Positions 54,183 to 63,692 are shown, numbered from the stretch's first letter. The stretch: 64,000 bases of DNA from an uncultured Burkholderiales bacterium (GCA_903870145.1 CAIQBO010000028.1:41887-105886); one strand, 5' to 3'. Numbers and translations are program-made. Notes: generated by a model from the sequence alone, not told the origin.

Positions 54183-55661
54183 TTAAGCTGACGTTGCCAG
54201 GGTCGATGGCATGGTGTCACGGGCCAGCGAAGGCATGCGCCCAGCGCTGCCCAAGGCTGCATAGGCGGCCTGTTCGCCAGCTATGCGGCCAAAGGCCGTG
54301 CCGATGGTCATGCCCACGCCAGCGGTGTAGCCCTTGCCCAAAACATTGCCGGCCATCATCTCGCCTGCCACAAACAAATTGGGGCTGGCCTGGCCCGCAA
54401 AGTGAACAGCCGTGGTCTCGTCCGTTTTCAGGCCCAGGTAAGTAAAGGTCACGCCTGGCTTGACGGGGTAGCTGTAAAAGGGGGCCGTGTCGATCGGCAA
54501 GGCCCAATGTGTTTTGGCTGGGCTGAGGCCTTGGGTATGGCAATCGTCCAAGATGGTGTGGTCAAAATGGCCGGGCACACAGGCTTTGTTGTAATCGTTT
54601 AAGGTGGTCATGAAGCTGTCCACATCGAGGCCTATTTTTTGCGCCAGCTCGGGCAACGTGTTGGCTATGACACCTTCAAACACGGGCGGCATGAAACGGC
54701 CAACAGCTTTGGCATCTGAAATGGAGTGGCCAATTTGCCCTGCTTGCTGAGCCACCAAGCGACCCCAAATTGCGTAGCGTTTGGGCCAGAAGTCTTCGCC
54801 TTCATCGTGAAAACGCTGCCCCTTTTGATTCACCACCACACCCAAGGTGACGCAGTCGATGCGCGTGCAAATACCGCCGTCATACAGCGGCGCGCGCGCG
54901 TCAATGGCCACCATGTGGGCTTGCGTGGGGTCGCCAATTTTATCTGCGCCTTGCGCCAACATGTTTTGCAGTAATACACCTTGGTTGTAGCGCGTGCCGC
55001 GTATTAAAAAATTATCAGCGGTCCATTCACCGAGTTCATTTTGACCCCACGCTTGGCGCAACCATTCGCGGTTGGATTCAAAGCCGCCCGCAGCCATCAC
55101 GCAAGTTTTGGCCGTGATGCGTTCTGTGCGAAGCACAGTGCCATCGTCCGACTTGTGTTTCAAGTGCGCGGCCACAAAGCGGCCTTGCGCGAGCTCAATT
55201 TCAGCGACTTCAGCGTTGTACTGAATTTGAACGCCTGCATTTTGGGCGCTTCGGTAATAGGCGTTGACCAAGGCCTTGCCCCCGCCCATGAAAAATGCAT
55301 TGGTGCGCGCTGTGTGCAACGCACCCGAGAGCGAAGGCTGAAAACGCACGCCATGCTTGAACATCCAAGGGCGGCAATTTGCAGAATGGCGAATGGCCAA
55401 ACGTGCCAAGTGTTCGTTGGTCAGTCCTGAGGTGACTTTCAAAAGGTCTTGCCAAAATTCTTCTTCCGGATAGGCCTCTTGCAACACATCTTGCGGTGCG
55501 TCGTGCATGCAGCGTAAGTTGCGGGTGTGCATGGAGTTGCCCCCGCGCCATGCACGCGGCGCAGACTCGAGCAGCATGACACTGGCGCCCGCTTCGCGCG
55601 CCATGAGCGCTGCACACAAGGCAGCGTTGCCCCCGCCTATGACCAATACATCACACTGCAT
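54183..55661 (-). CDS. tcuA: FAD-dependent tricarballylate dehydrogenase TcuA
   Basis: Oxidises tricarballylate to cis-aconitate in Salmonella; 492 residues. FAD motif VLVIGGGNAALCAALMAREAGA is near residues 5-26, and the fumarate-reductase-like parts GGFESNREWL, RYNQGVLLQNMLAQGA and the C-terminal LFVAGEMMAGNVLGKGYTAGVGMTIGTAFGR-type region are present. Start 55661 fits the FAD motif; longer frames would run into the Bug gene. It lies 13 bases after a Bug receptor gene, which may collect the tricarboxylate. The regulator tcuR and transporter tcuC are absent. Confidence 0.9.
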   Translation of the reverse strand: MQCDVLVIGGGNAALCAALMAREAGASVMLLESAPRAWRGGNSMHTRNLRCMHDAPQDVLQEAYPEEEFWQDLLKVTSGLTNEHLARLAIRHSANCRPWMFKHGVRFQPSLSGALHTARTNAFFMGGGKALVNAYYRSAQNAGVQIQYNAEVAEIELAQGRFVAAHLKHKSDDGTVLRTERITAKTCVMAAGGFESNREWLRQAWGQNELGEWTADNFLIRGTRYNQGVLLQNMLAQGADKIGDPTQAHMVAIDARAPLYDGGICTRIDCVTLGVVVNQKGQRFHDEGEDFWPKRYAIWGRLVAQQAGQIGHSISDAKAVGRFMPPVFEGVIANTLPELAQKIGLDVDSFMTTLNDYNKACVPGHFDHTILDDCHTQGLSPAKTHWALPIDTAPFYSYPVKPGVTFTYLGLKTDETTAVHFAGQASPNLFVAGEMMAGNVLGKGYTAGVGMTIGTAFGRIAGEQAAYAALGSAGRMPSLARDTMPSTLATSA

Positions 55662-55674
55662 GTTGAAAAATAGC

Positions 55675-56679
55675 TCAATCGGCTTTGATGTCAGCGCGCT
55701 TGACGATGTCGCTCCAGATGCGCTGCTCATCTTTGATGAAGGCAGCAAATTCGGAAGAGGGCCCGCCGCCTCTAACCGCATTGTCAGTGGCAAAGCGCTC
55801 CGTCACAGCGCTTGAGCGCAGGGCTTTGTAGGACTCTTCTTGCAAGCGTTTGACGATCTCAGGCGGTGTGCCCGCTGGCGCCAAAATGCCATACCACTGC
55901 GAAGTTTCAAAATCTTTGAAGCCCAATTCAGCCACCGTAGGCACATCGGGCAAGGCAGGAATGCGCTGCTGCGTGCCCACCGCAATCGCACGCAATTTGC
56001 CGCTGCGAATGTGCGCGCCCAAGGCTGGCATGCCGGCCGAAGAGGCCTGCGTGCGACCGGCCAGCAAGTCGGTCAACTGCGGGCCCGTGCCGCGGTAGGG
56101 GATGTGGGTGATGTACATGCCTGTGACCAGTTTCAAATACTCCATGGCCAAGTGGCCTGCACTGGCGTTGCCCGCTGAGCCGTAATTGAGTTGCCCAGGA
56201 TGCGCCTTGGCGTAGGCCACAAACTCTTTGAAGTTTTTAGCGGGCACGTCGGGGTGGATCACAAACACATTGGGCACTTTAGCCAAAAGCGTGACGGGCA
56301 CAAAATCTTTGTTCACGTCATACGGCTGGTTTTTCAGCATGTAGGGGTTGACTGCCAAGGTTCCCACGTGCCCTAAGATGATGGTGTAACCATCGGGCGC
56401 AGCTTTGGAGACGTCGATCATGGCCGTGACGCCAGCGCCACCCGGTTTGTTTTCCACATACACACTCACGCCAAGTTGCTTGGTCATTTCTGCGGCCACA
56501 GAGCGTGCCACAATTTCACTGGTGCCGCCAGGGGCAAAGGGCACCACAAAGCGAATGGCTTTGCTGGGCCACGGCGCTTGTGCCTGCGCTGTTTGGCCTG
56601 TGGCCAAACCAACCGCAAAAAATGCGGCCAAGCTGCCCATGCCAAGCAAGCTGCGAAATGTGTGTGCAAGAGCGTTCAT
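55675..56679 (-). CDS. Bug-family (TctC-like) solute receptor of the tcu operon
   Basis: A 334-residue Bug receptor with a signal peptide ending AQA near residue 34 and mature start WPSKAIRFVVPFAPGGTSEIVAR. It heads the run bug-tcuA-tcuB, so citrate, tricarballylate or a similar tricarboxylate is the likely ligand; that is inference from context. The C-terminal IKDEQRIWSDIVKRADIKAD ending is typical. No tctAB membrane genes follow. Confidence 0.9.
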   Translation of the reverse strand: MNALAHTFRSLLGMGSLAAFFAVGLATGQTAQAQAPWPSKAIRFVVPFAPGGTSEIVARSVAAEMTKQLGVSVYVENKPGGAGVTAMIDVSKAAPDGYTIILGHVGTLAVNPYMLKNQPYDVNKDFVPVTLLAKVPNVFVIHPDVPAKNFKEFVAYAKAHPGQLNYGSAGNASAGHLAMEYLKLVTGMYITHIPYRGTGPQLTDLLAGRTQASSAGMPALGAHIRSGKLRAIAVGTQQRIPALPDVPTVAELGFKDFETSQWYGILAPAGTPPEIVKRLQEESYKALRSSAVTERFATDNAVRGGGPSSEFAAFIKDEQRIWSDIVKRADIKAD

Positions 56680-56732
56680 GTCTGTCCTATTGAATGTCTG
56701 AAAATGAATGCGGCATACTAAATTTTGCCAGA

Positions 56733-57488
56733 TTAAAACTGATAGCGACGCAATCCGCCATCCACCGGAATCACTGCGCCCGTGATGTAACTGGCCAAGG
56801 GCGATGCCAAAAATGTGACCAAGTTGGCCATGTCTTCGGGCTCGCCATAGCGGGCCATGGGGATTTCATTTTCACACTGCCACTGGCGGTACTCGGGCGT
56901 GTAGTTTTTGAAAATTTGCTCCGAGTGAATGCGCCCAGGCGGCACGCAATTGACCGTGATGCCGTGCGGCCCCACCATGCGCGAGAGGCCTTTGGCCCAG
57001 CTGTGGATGCCGGCCTTGGCACAAAACGCGCCGTTGACATGGTCGGGCTCGCTCTTACCCGTGATGTTGATGATGCGGCCCCATTTGCGCGCCATCATGG
57101 AGTCGACCAAGGCGTCGGCAATTTGGCGTGGGCGGTGAAAATTCAAAGTGAGGGCTTCTTGCCAAGCCTCTTCGCTCACGTGCAGGTCTTTGAAGCTGCG
57201 TGAGCCGCCCGCGTTGTTCACCAAAATGTCCACGTGCCCCAGGCCTGCCATGGCCGCCGCGCTGAGCTTTTGCGCTGCATCTTCTGGGTAAAGGTCTGAC
57301 TCGATCACCACGGGGCGATGCCCGCCAGCCGCTTGAATTTGATCTGCCACTTCTTTCAGTTTGTCAGCACGACGAGCTGAGATAGCCAAGCGCACACCTT
57401 CGGCGGCCAAAGCGATCGCGATACCCCGACCGATGCCCACACTGGCGCCAGTGACCAAGGCGGTTTTGCCTCTCAATTGCAAGTCCAT
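56733..57488 (-). CDS. SDR-family oxidoreductase lacking the catalytic tyrosine
   Basis: A 251-residue classical-type short-chain dehydrogenase/reductase. The cofactor motif TGASVGIGRG is at residues 14-23, NNAGGS near 89-94, and the C-terminus has NCVPPGRIHSEQ. The catalytic YxxxK site, however, reads GAFCAKAGIHSW: the tyrosine is Ala or Phe, depending on alignment, while the lysine remains. The preceding strand reads INITGKSEP. Activity may be altered or lost. It lies 53 bases upstream of the tcu operon's Bug gene on the same strand. Confidence 0.82.
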   Translation of the reverse strand: MDLQLRGKTALVTGASVGIGRGIAIALAAEGVRLAISARRADKLKEVADQIQAAGGHRPVVIESDLYPEDAAQKLSAAAMAGLGHVDILVNNAGGSRSFKDLHVSEEAWQEALTLNFHRPRQIADALVDSMMARKWGRIINITGKSEPDHVNGAFCAKAGIHSWAKGLSRMVGPHGITVNCVPPGRIHSEQIFKNYTPEYRQWQCENEIPMARYGEPEDMANLVTFLASPLASYITGAVIPVDGGLRRYQF

Positions 57489-57497
57489 GAAGTTGCC

Positions 57498-58847
57498 TCA
57501 GTGGGTTAGGTGAATTTTTCGGTGAATGTGGCGCGTGGCACGCCAGACCGCCCACAACACCAAAGGAATGCTGACCCCGGCGGCCACCTCGGGTTGAATC
57601 GGCACGCCGGCGGCTTTCATTGCTTTGGTGCCATACAAAATCAAACTGACCACGTAGTACGAAATAGCTGCAATGGACAAGCTCTCCACCGTGGTTTGCA
57701 AACGCAACTGAAGCGCTTGGCCGCGTGTGAGTTTCTCCAAGAGTTGTTGGTTTTGCCCTTCAGTGGCAATGTCCACTCGGGTGCGCAAGAGCGCGCTGGT
57801 GCGCGTGATGCGCTCAGACAAAGAAGCCAAGCGCTGCGCCGTGGCCGAGACCGTGCCGATAGCGGGCGACAAACGCCTTTGCATGAATTCACCAATGGTG
57901 GGCGTGCCCGCAATGGCGCGCTCGTGCAACTGCGCAATGCGTTGGCTCACAATGGCGTCGTACGCGCGCGTCGCACTGAAGCGGTACATGTGCTGCGCGG
58001 TGGCGCGTTCAATGCGTGCGGCCAAAGAGATCAAGGTGTCAAGCAAACTTTGATCGGACGTTGATTTGTTTTCCAAACTGGCCGTGATGCTGGCCAACGC
58101 ATCTTCGGCGTGCGCCAGCATGGGCCCCAACTCTTTGGCCACGGGCAAACCGCGCAGCGCCATCAAGCGGTAGGTTTCAATTTCAAGCAAACGCTGTGAG
58201 ATCCGCCCGGCCCGCGCAGGAGAGGTATCTGGCGGCGCAATGACCAACATTCTTTCAAACCCGTCGTCTCCCAATTTGAAATTGGTGACCACCCACGAGT
58301 GCGCCTGGCCTTGCAGGTTGTTGCCCATTTGCGACTGCACCAATGCGCCAAGGCCAAACCAGTCTTGGGCTTGCGCCAGCAAGGCATCCTGCGCATTCAG
58401 ATCGCCATGGACCATGGCCACATGAATGGCGGCAAAGGTTCTTCCGGGCAAACCAGCCAGCCACTTGGCAGGCAATACCGAATGCGGCATCAAGCTGGGT
58501 GCTTTGGCGCCCAAGCCTGCGACTTCGGGCAAGCTTTGCACAATGGAGTAGCGCGTGAACTCGGTGTGCCGCTCCCATTTGACGGTGAAGCTGTCGCAGT
58601 GCAAACGCAAAAAATTGCGCTTCATCTCAGGCATTTGCAAATCAGCCTGGCCTGGCAGTTTTTTCAACTGCTGCCACTCCTCCTCGCGCGAGACGTCTTC
58701 GTTTAAAACAGCCAGGTACAAAACCCAAGCGGGCAAGCGCACATCGGCTGAAGGGCGGGCGTGCACTTCGTTGTGCAAGTCTTGCCGCAGGGCATCGTCT
58801 GCTGGCAAGAAGCTGCTGGAGGAGGTCTGAGAACTGGCCGTTGGCAT
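57498..58847 (-). CDS. DUF3422-family membrane protein
   Basis: A 449-residue protein of unknown function found in proteobacteria. The family hallmark HNEVHARPS is at residues 25-33, followed by LHCDSFTVKWERHTEFTRY. The middle has long helices with coiled-coil tendency (about 250-380) and two membrane segments near the C-terminus (about 395-440), followed by a histidine-rich tail HIHRKIHLTH. The overall plan (soluble N-terminal domain, coiled coil, two helices) resembles CorA-like proteins in outline only; I do not claim homology. It lies nine bases before the SDR gene start. Confidence 0.85.
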   Translation of the reverse strand: MPTASSQTSSSSFLPADDALRQDLHNEVHARPSADVRLPAWVLYLAVLNEDVSREEEWQQLKKLPGQADLQMPEMKRNFLRLHCDSFTVKWERHTEFTRYSIVQSLPEVAGLGAKAPSLMPHSVLPAKWLAGLPGRTFAAIHVAMVHGDLNAQDALLAQAQDWFGLGALVQSQMGNNLQGQAHSWVVTNFKLGDDGFERMLVIAPPDTSPARAGRISQRLLEIETYRLMALRGLPVAKELGPMLAHAEDALASITASLENKSTSDQSLLDTLISLAARIERATAQHMYRFSATRAYDAIVSQRIAQLHERAIAGTPTIGEFMQRRLSPAIGTVSATAQRLASLSERITRTSALLRTRVDIATEGQNQQLLEKLTRGQALQLRLQTTVESLSIAAISYYVVSLILYGTKAMKAAGVPIQPEVAAGVSIPLVLWAVWRATRHIHRKIHLTH

Positions 58848-58936
58848 GATGGCGCTATTGTGCCAGTCATGCACAGGCCCGGCCAGCACTCAGCGCAGTT
58901 GTGCAGCCTTTGAACGCCCGGCAATCTTGCGCGACC

Positions 58937-59164
58937 TTAAGCCGCAGCGCCTTCAACTTTCTCAGGCACACCAGCTTTGCGCAAAAACCAAGCCATGGGG
59001 CACATGTTGGTAAAACCAAATTGAAACAGGTTGACCCCCACAAATGCCGTGAATGCCAAGGCCCACGAACTGACAAACAAGGGGCTGCCTTCAACGCCCA
59101 AGGCCAAAGACAGAACAATGAACAAGCCCGCGATCACGCGGATATAACGCTCAACAGTCATCAC
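58937..59164 (-). CDS. DUF2892 (YgaP-type) small membrane protein
   Basis: A 75-residue protein with two membrane helices (about 8-25 and 30-50). It begins MMTVERYIRVIAGLFIVLSLALG and carries NMCPMAWFLRK, where the Cys-Pro lies at the end of helix 2, as in the membrane part of the rhodanese YgaP. DUF2892 proteins often accompany sulphur-handling genes. It follows the RND pump gene by 12 bases and so is likely the third gene of that operon. Confidence 0.8.
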   Translation of the reverse strand: MMTVERYIRVIAGLFIVLSLALGVEGSPLFVSSWALAFTAFVGVNLFQFGFTNMCPMAWFLRKAGVPEKVEGAAA

Positions 59165-59176
59165 AACTCCTTGAAA

Positions 59177-62100
59177 TTAAACACGGCTGTATCGCTTTTG
59201 AAAAAGCGCGAAGTACAGCACCGGAATCACCACCAGCGTGAGCAAGGTAGAGACCAAGATGCCGAAGATCAATGACACAGCCAGGCCATTGAAAATAGGG
59301 TCGTCCAAGATAAAGAAGGCGCCAATCATGGCCGCCAGCCCAGTCAAGGCAATGGGTTGCGCACGCACGGCAGCAGACTGCACCACAGCGTCTTTGAAAG
59401 CCATGCCAAGTGCGACTTGCAGTTCAATGAAGTCCACCAACAAAATTGAATTGCGCACAATGATGCCGGCCAAAGCAATCATGCCAATCATGCTGGTGGC
59501 GGTGAACTGGGCGTGCATCAAAGCGTGCCCAGGCATGACCCCAATCAGGGTCAAAGGAATCGGCGCCATGATCACCAAAGGCGTGAGGTAACTCTTGAAT
59601 TGCGCCACCACCAACAGGTAAATCAAGATCAAGCCAACAGCGTAAGCCGTGCCCATGTCGCGGAAAGTTTCGTAGGTGATTTGCGATTCACCGTCCCACT
59701 TCAGTGCGTATTCACGGTAGGCATCCGGGGGCTGAGCAATCCAATATTCACCCAAGGCGCCTTGCCCAGGCAACGCTGCTTGAGCCAAGCGCGAGCGAAT
59801 GTCAAACAGGCCGTACAAGGGCGAGTCTTGCGAGCCTGCCATGTCGCCCATCACGTACGTCAAGGGCATCAAATCTTTGGTGAACAAGGGTTTTTGAATC
59901 ACCCCCGTTTTAACTTCAACCAATTCAGACAATGGCACCAAACGGCCATTGGCTGTGCGCATGGACAGTGCCAAGACGTCGTTCAAACCAATTTGCGACT
60001 GCAGTGGCAATTGCAAACGCACAGGCACCGGTATTTTGCTGATGCCGTCGTGCAGATACGTGGCGTCGGCGCCCGACAATGCGCCTTGCACCGTTTGCGA
60101 AATGGCGGCAACAGAAATGCCCAAACTTTCAGCGCGCTGTCGGCGCACCTGCAACCATTGGCGCGGTGCGTCTTCTTTCAAACTGCTGTCCACACCCACA
60201 ATGCCCGGTGTTTGCTCAAAGGCTTGAACCACGCGCTGCGCCAATTGCTGACGACCAGCTTCATCGGGGCCATAGACCTCGGCCACCAAAGGGCTCATGA
60301 CGGGCGGGCCAGGCGGCACTTCGACCACCTTGACTTTGGCGCCATGGGCTTTGGCAATTTTTTCTAATTCAGGCCGCAGGCGCTGCGCAATGGCGTGACT
60401 TTTTTCTGCGCGGTGTTTTTTGTCGACCAAGTTCACTTGCAAATCGCCTTGCTCCGCATCTGCGCGCAAATAATATTGCCGCACCAAACCATTGAAGGTG
60501 ATGGGGCTGGCAGTGCCGGCGTAGGCTTGCAAGTCCAGCACCTCATTTTGTTGGGCCAAAAATGCGCCCATCTCTTGCAAAGCGGCGGCGGTGTTTTCCA
60601 CGGGCGTGCCAGCGGGCATGTCCACCACCACTTGAAATTCGCTCTTGTTGTCAAAGGGCAGCATTTTTAAAACCACCCACTGAACGCCTGCCAAACCGAC
60701 CGAGAGCATCAAGGCCAGCAAAATGCCCAAGAGCAAACCCCAGCGCCGCCGTGCGCTGTTCAAAAAAGGCGTGAGCAACCGTGTGAACAAAGCCGGCAAT
60801 CGCGCAGCCCAGCTTGGTTTGTTGTTGGCATGCTTGCCTTGTGCCCCACTTTCATGGCCTGCGCCGTGGCTGCCGTGCGGCTTCATCCACTTCAATGCCA
60901 GCCAAGGCGTCACGGTGAAAGCGATCAACAAAGACAAAGCCATACCCAAACTTGAGTTGATGGGGATCGGGCTCATGTAAGGGCCCATCAAACCCGATAC
61001 AAAGGCCATGGGCAGCAAGGCGGCAATCACCGTGAGGGTGGCCAAAATGGTGGGGCCGCCCACTTCATCCACAGCCAGGGGAATGATGTCGCGCAACGAT
61101 TGATCGGGCTTGAGTTGCTGGTGCCGATGGATGTTCTCCACCACCACGATGGCGTCGTCCACCAAAATGCCAATGGAGAAAATCAAGGCAAACAAACTCA
61201 CGCGGTTCAATGTAAAGCCCCAAGCCCAACTGGCAAACAAGGTGGCGGTCAAGGTCAAGATCACTGCGCCTCCGACGATCACGGCTTCGCGTTTGCCCAA
61301 GGCCAAGCCCACCAGCAAGATCACTGAGGCGGTGGCAAAGGCCAGTTTTTGAATCAACTTGTTGGCTTTCTCAGCAGCCGTTTGACCATAGTCGCGCGTG
61401 ATGGTGGCTTGCATGCCAGCAGGAATCACGGTGTTTCGCAAAATCTCAATGCGCGCGCGAACAGCACTGGCCACATCGACTGCGTTCTCACCCGATTTTT
61501 TGGTCACCGTCAGGGTGACGGCTGGGTAGACTTGACCCGCCCCATTTTCTTGCAGTGACACACCCGGCGTGTACCAAACATAGCGCTGTGCTTGCTGCGC
61601 GCCCGCTTCAATGCTGGCAACTTCGCGCAAGTACACCGGTTTGCCCGCATGCACACCGACCACCACATCGGACAAGGCTTGCGCTGATTCAAAAAACTCA
61701 CCCGTTTCAATGCTGATGCGCTGGCCTGATGGGTTTTGTGCATTCATCACAAAGCCGGTTGGCCCGCCCGCATTGGCACTGGCCAAGACGGCTTTCAAAC
61801 TGAGCAAATCAATGCCGCGCTCGCGCATGCGTGTGGGGTCCAACGCAATTTGCACGGCACGGCCTGGCCCGCCGATGGTTTGCACTTCGCGCGTGCCTTT
61901 GACTTGCTTGAGCTCCATCTCCAAACTGCGGGCCACGCCTTCGAGGTCTTGCGCAGCCTGCGCGTCTTGGCCCCACAAAGTCACGGCCAAGACCGGCACA
62001 TCGTCAATGCCCTTAGGTTTGACGATGGGTGTCAATGTTCCCAAGTCTCGCGGCAACCAGTCTTGGTTGGCGTTGAGCACGTCGTACAAACGCACCAAGG

Positions 62101-62470
62101 CTTCGGTGCGCGCAACGCCCACTTTGAATTGAACCGTCATGATGGCCATGCCAGGGCGCGCCACCGAATAGGTGTGCTCGATGCCCGCAATTTGACTGAG
62201 CACTTGCTCAGCCGGGCGGGCCACCATGTTCTGCACATCCACGCTGCTGGCCCCGGGAAACGGGATCAAGACGTTGGCCATGGTCACGTTGATCTGCGGC
62301 TCTTCCTCGCGCGGCGTGACAAGCACAGCGAACAAACCCATGAGCAAGGCCACGATGGCCAGCAAAGGCGTTAAGGCGTTGCTCTGAAAATTCGCTGCCA
62401 AGCGCCCTGCTATGCCCATCTTGGGCTTTGCATTTTTCTCGCTCAATGCGACTGGCTCATGGGGCTGCAT
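59177..62470 (-). CDS. RND-family efflux pump, AcrB/HAE1 type
   Basis: Inner-membrane proton-driven exporter, 1097 residues (AcrB 1049). Twelve helices; helix 4 holds GILVDDAIVVVENIHRH with the Asp-Asp proton relay, and helix 10 has IALAGIIVRNSILLVDFIE. The periplasmic loops contain two porter domains. The Asp-Asp pair favours the HAE1 (organic solute) family over metal pumps of the CzcA type. The gene start overlaps the adaptor gene by 14 bases. No outer-membrane TolC-type gene follows; the third partner would be encoded elsewhere. Confidence 0.93.
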   Translation of the reverse strand: MQPHEPVALSEKNAKPKMGIAGRLAANFQSNALTPLLAIVALLMGLFAVLVTPREEEPQINVTMANVLIPFPGASSVDVQNMVARPAEQVLSQIAGIEHTYSVARPGMAIMTVQFKVGVARTEALVRLYDVLNANQDWLPRDLGTLTPIVKPKGIDDVPVLAVTLWGQDAQAAQDLEGVARSLEMELKQVKGTREVQTIGGPGRAVQIALDPTRMRERGIDLLSLKAVLASANAGGPTGFVMNAQNPSGQRISIETGEFFESAQALSDVVVGVHAGKPVYLREVASIEAGAQQAQRYVWYTPGVSLQENGAGQVYPAVTLTVTKKSGENAVDVASAVRARIEILRNTVIPAGMQATITRDYGQTAAEKANKLIQKLAFATASVILLVGLALGKREAVIVGGAVILTLTATLFASWAWGFTLNRVSLFALIFSIGILVDDAIVVVENIHRHQQLKPDQSLRDIIPLAVDEVGGPTILATLTVIAALLPMAFVSGLMGPYMSPIPINSSLGMALSLLIAFTVTPWLALKWMKPHGSHGAGHESGAQGKHANNKPSWAARLPALFTRLLTPFLNSARRRWGLLLGILLALMLSVGLAGVQWVVLKMLPFDNKSEFQVVVDMPAGTPVENTAAALQEMGAFLAQQNEVLDLQAYAGTASPITFNGLVRQYYLRADAEQGDLQVNLVDKKHRAEKSHAIAQRLRPELEKIAKAHGAKVKVVEVPPGPPVMSPLVAEVYGPDEAGRQQLAQRVVQAFEQTPGIVGVDSSLKEDAPRQWLQVRRQRAESLGISVAAISQTVQGALSGADATYLHDGISKIPVPVRLQLPLQSQIGLNDVLALSMRTANGRLVPLSELVEVKTGVIQKPLFTKDLMPLTYVMGDMAGSQDSPLYGLFDIRSRLAQAALPGQGALGEYWIAQPPDAYREYALKWDGESQITYETFRDMGTAYAVGLILIYLLVVAQFKSYLTPLVIMAPIPLTLIGVMPGHALMHAQFTATSMIGMIALAGIIVRNSILLVDFIELQVALGMAFKDAVVQSAAVRAQPIALTGLAAMIGAFFILDDPIFNGLAVSLIFGILVSTLLTLVVIPVLYFALFQKRYSRV

Positions 62471-63584
62471 GTGCGCCTCTCAGTCCAGCTTGCACCGCGT
62501 CTTGTGCGACACGATCGCCAGCTTTCAAGCCTGCCCACACTTCTACGCCGGCCGCGCCATGGTCTGCGCCCAAGCGCACAGGCTTCATGACAAAGGCGTT
62601 GCCCTGCGCCACATAGACGGCTGTGATTTCACCGCGGCGAAGCACCGATTTGGCCGGCACCATCAAGCGCGCTTGACTGGCACCTGGCCAGCGCACGCGT
62701 GTTTGTTGGCCTGGCGCCCAACTTGCAGCAGGCCCGTTGCGCGGCAAATCCAACCTGACCGTGACGGTTTGGCTCACAGGGTCGGTGGCTGGCAAGATTT
62801 GCATGCCTGCGGGTTGGATCCACTCTTGCCCCGCCTGAATTTGAATAGCTTGCGCTTTGGGTGAGGGCGCGCCTTTGGAGGCTGGCCACTGCAAGACCAC
62901 GCGCAGGGGCTGCGGCGCATAAATTGTCAGCAACGGTTTTCCGGGTACGGCCAGGTCACCGACTTGCACCATGGTTTCTAACACCCAAGCGTCATACGGG
63001 GCCGTGATCTTGGTGAATGACTGCGCCAAACTCGCTTGCTGCGTACCGGCCCCAGCGCTGTCGCGCCCTGCCTTGGCGGCTTTGAACTGCGCCTCAGACA
63101 GGTCCAAGGCAGCCGAGCTGACAAAACCTTGCGCGCGCAAGTCTTGTGTGCGCTTCAAAGCCAATTGAAGTTGTTTGAATTCAGCATCGCTTTGCGCCAA
63201 CTGCGCTTGGCTGCGCTGCAAGCCTGTTTGCGTTTCGCGGTCGTCCACGCTGGCCAGCAATTGCCCGGCTCTGACGCGGTCACCCGCTTTGACCCACAAG
63301 CTCAGCACACGGCCCGTGGCCTGAGCCGACAAGGTACTTTGTTGCACCGCTTCGACCGTTGCCTCGATTTCTGTGAATGAACTCATGGCCTGGGAACCCA
63401 CGGTCCACACGGTCACTGCGGGGCCTGCGGCGTCTGCGGCCTTGCTGCTTGTGGCGGTTTCTGCCGCCGGCGCCAGCCATGCAAGCCCTGCCACCACAGC
63501 GCCCACCAGCACGTTGCGCGCGCCTTTGCCCGTCAAGCGCAACAAAGGCTTTGGATCAGCTACGGAAAAAAATGCGATTTTCAT
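62457..63584 (-). CDS. RND efflux periplasmic adaptor (HlyD/MFP family)
   Basis: Membrane fusion protein, 375 residues from the ATG at 63584. An N-terminal anchor or signal helix near 24-42, then the lipoyl-like VEAVQQSTLSAQATGRVL and VKAGDRVRAGQLLASVD, a coiled-coil hairpin (about residues 115-175) and the beta-barrel GAPYDAW-like part. GGAG lies seven bases before the ATG. Upstream in-frame codons are non-coding. A palindrome and TACAAT box lie in the promoter. Confidence 0.9.
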   Translation of the reverse strand: MKIAFFSVADPKPLLRLTGKGARNVLVGAVVAGLAWLAPAAETATSSKAADAAGPAVTVWTVGSQAMSSFTEIEATVEAVQQSTLSAQATGRVLSLWVKAGDRVRAGQLLASVDDRETQTGLQRSQAQLAQSDAEFKQLQLALKRTQDLRAQGFVSSAALDLSEAQFKAAKAGRDSAGAGTQQASLAQSFTKITAPYDAWVLETMVQVGDLAVPGKPLLTIYAPQPLRVVLQWPASKGAPSPKAQAIQIQAGQEWIQPAGMQILPATDPVSQTVTVRLDLPRNGPAASWAPGQQTRVRWPGASQARLMVPAKSVLRRGEITAVYVAQGNAFVMKPVRLGADHGAAGVEVWAGLKAGDRVAQDAVQAGLRGAHAAP

Positions 63585-63605
63585 GTGAACTCCGTGATTT
63601 CCCCG

Positions 63606-63632
63606 ATTGTACATCAATACTCCATGGGGTAT
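63606..63632 (-). promoter_or_regulatory. Promoter with palindromic operator of the RND operon
   Basis: TACAAT on the minus strand (63611 to 63606) is 21 bases before the adaptor ATG. Just upstream is a 16-base palindrome ATACTCCATGGGGTAT (63617-63632), perfect except for one pair, placed within the promoter spacer. No -35 hexamer of quality is seen, which suits regulation by a bound protein. The sequence resembles ATACCC-type sites of CsoR-like repressors, which often control sulphur genes; no such regulator is in the window. Confidence 0.5.
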
Positions 63633-63692
63633 ATTTTGAGCCACAAAAAACGTAACTCTGAATGCGGTTATCGGTGACTTATGGGAGTTTGT

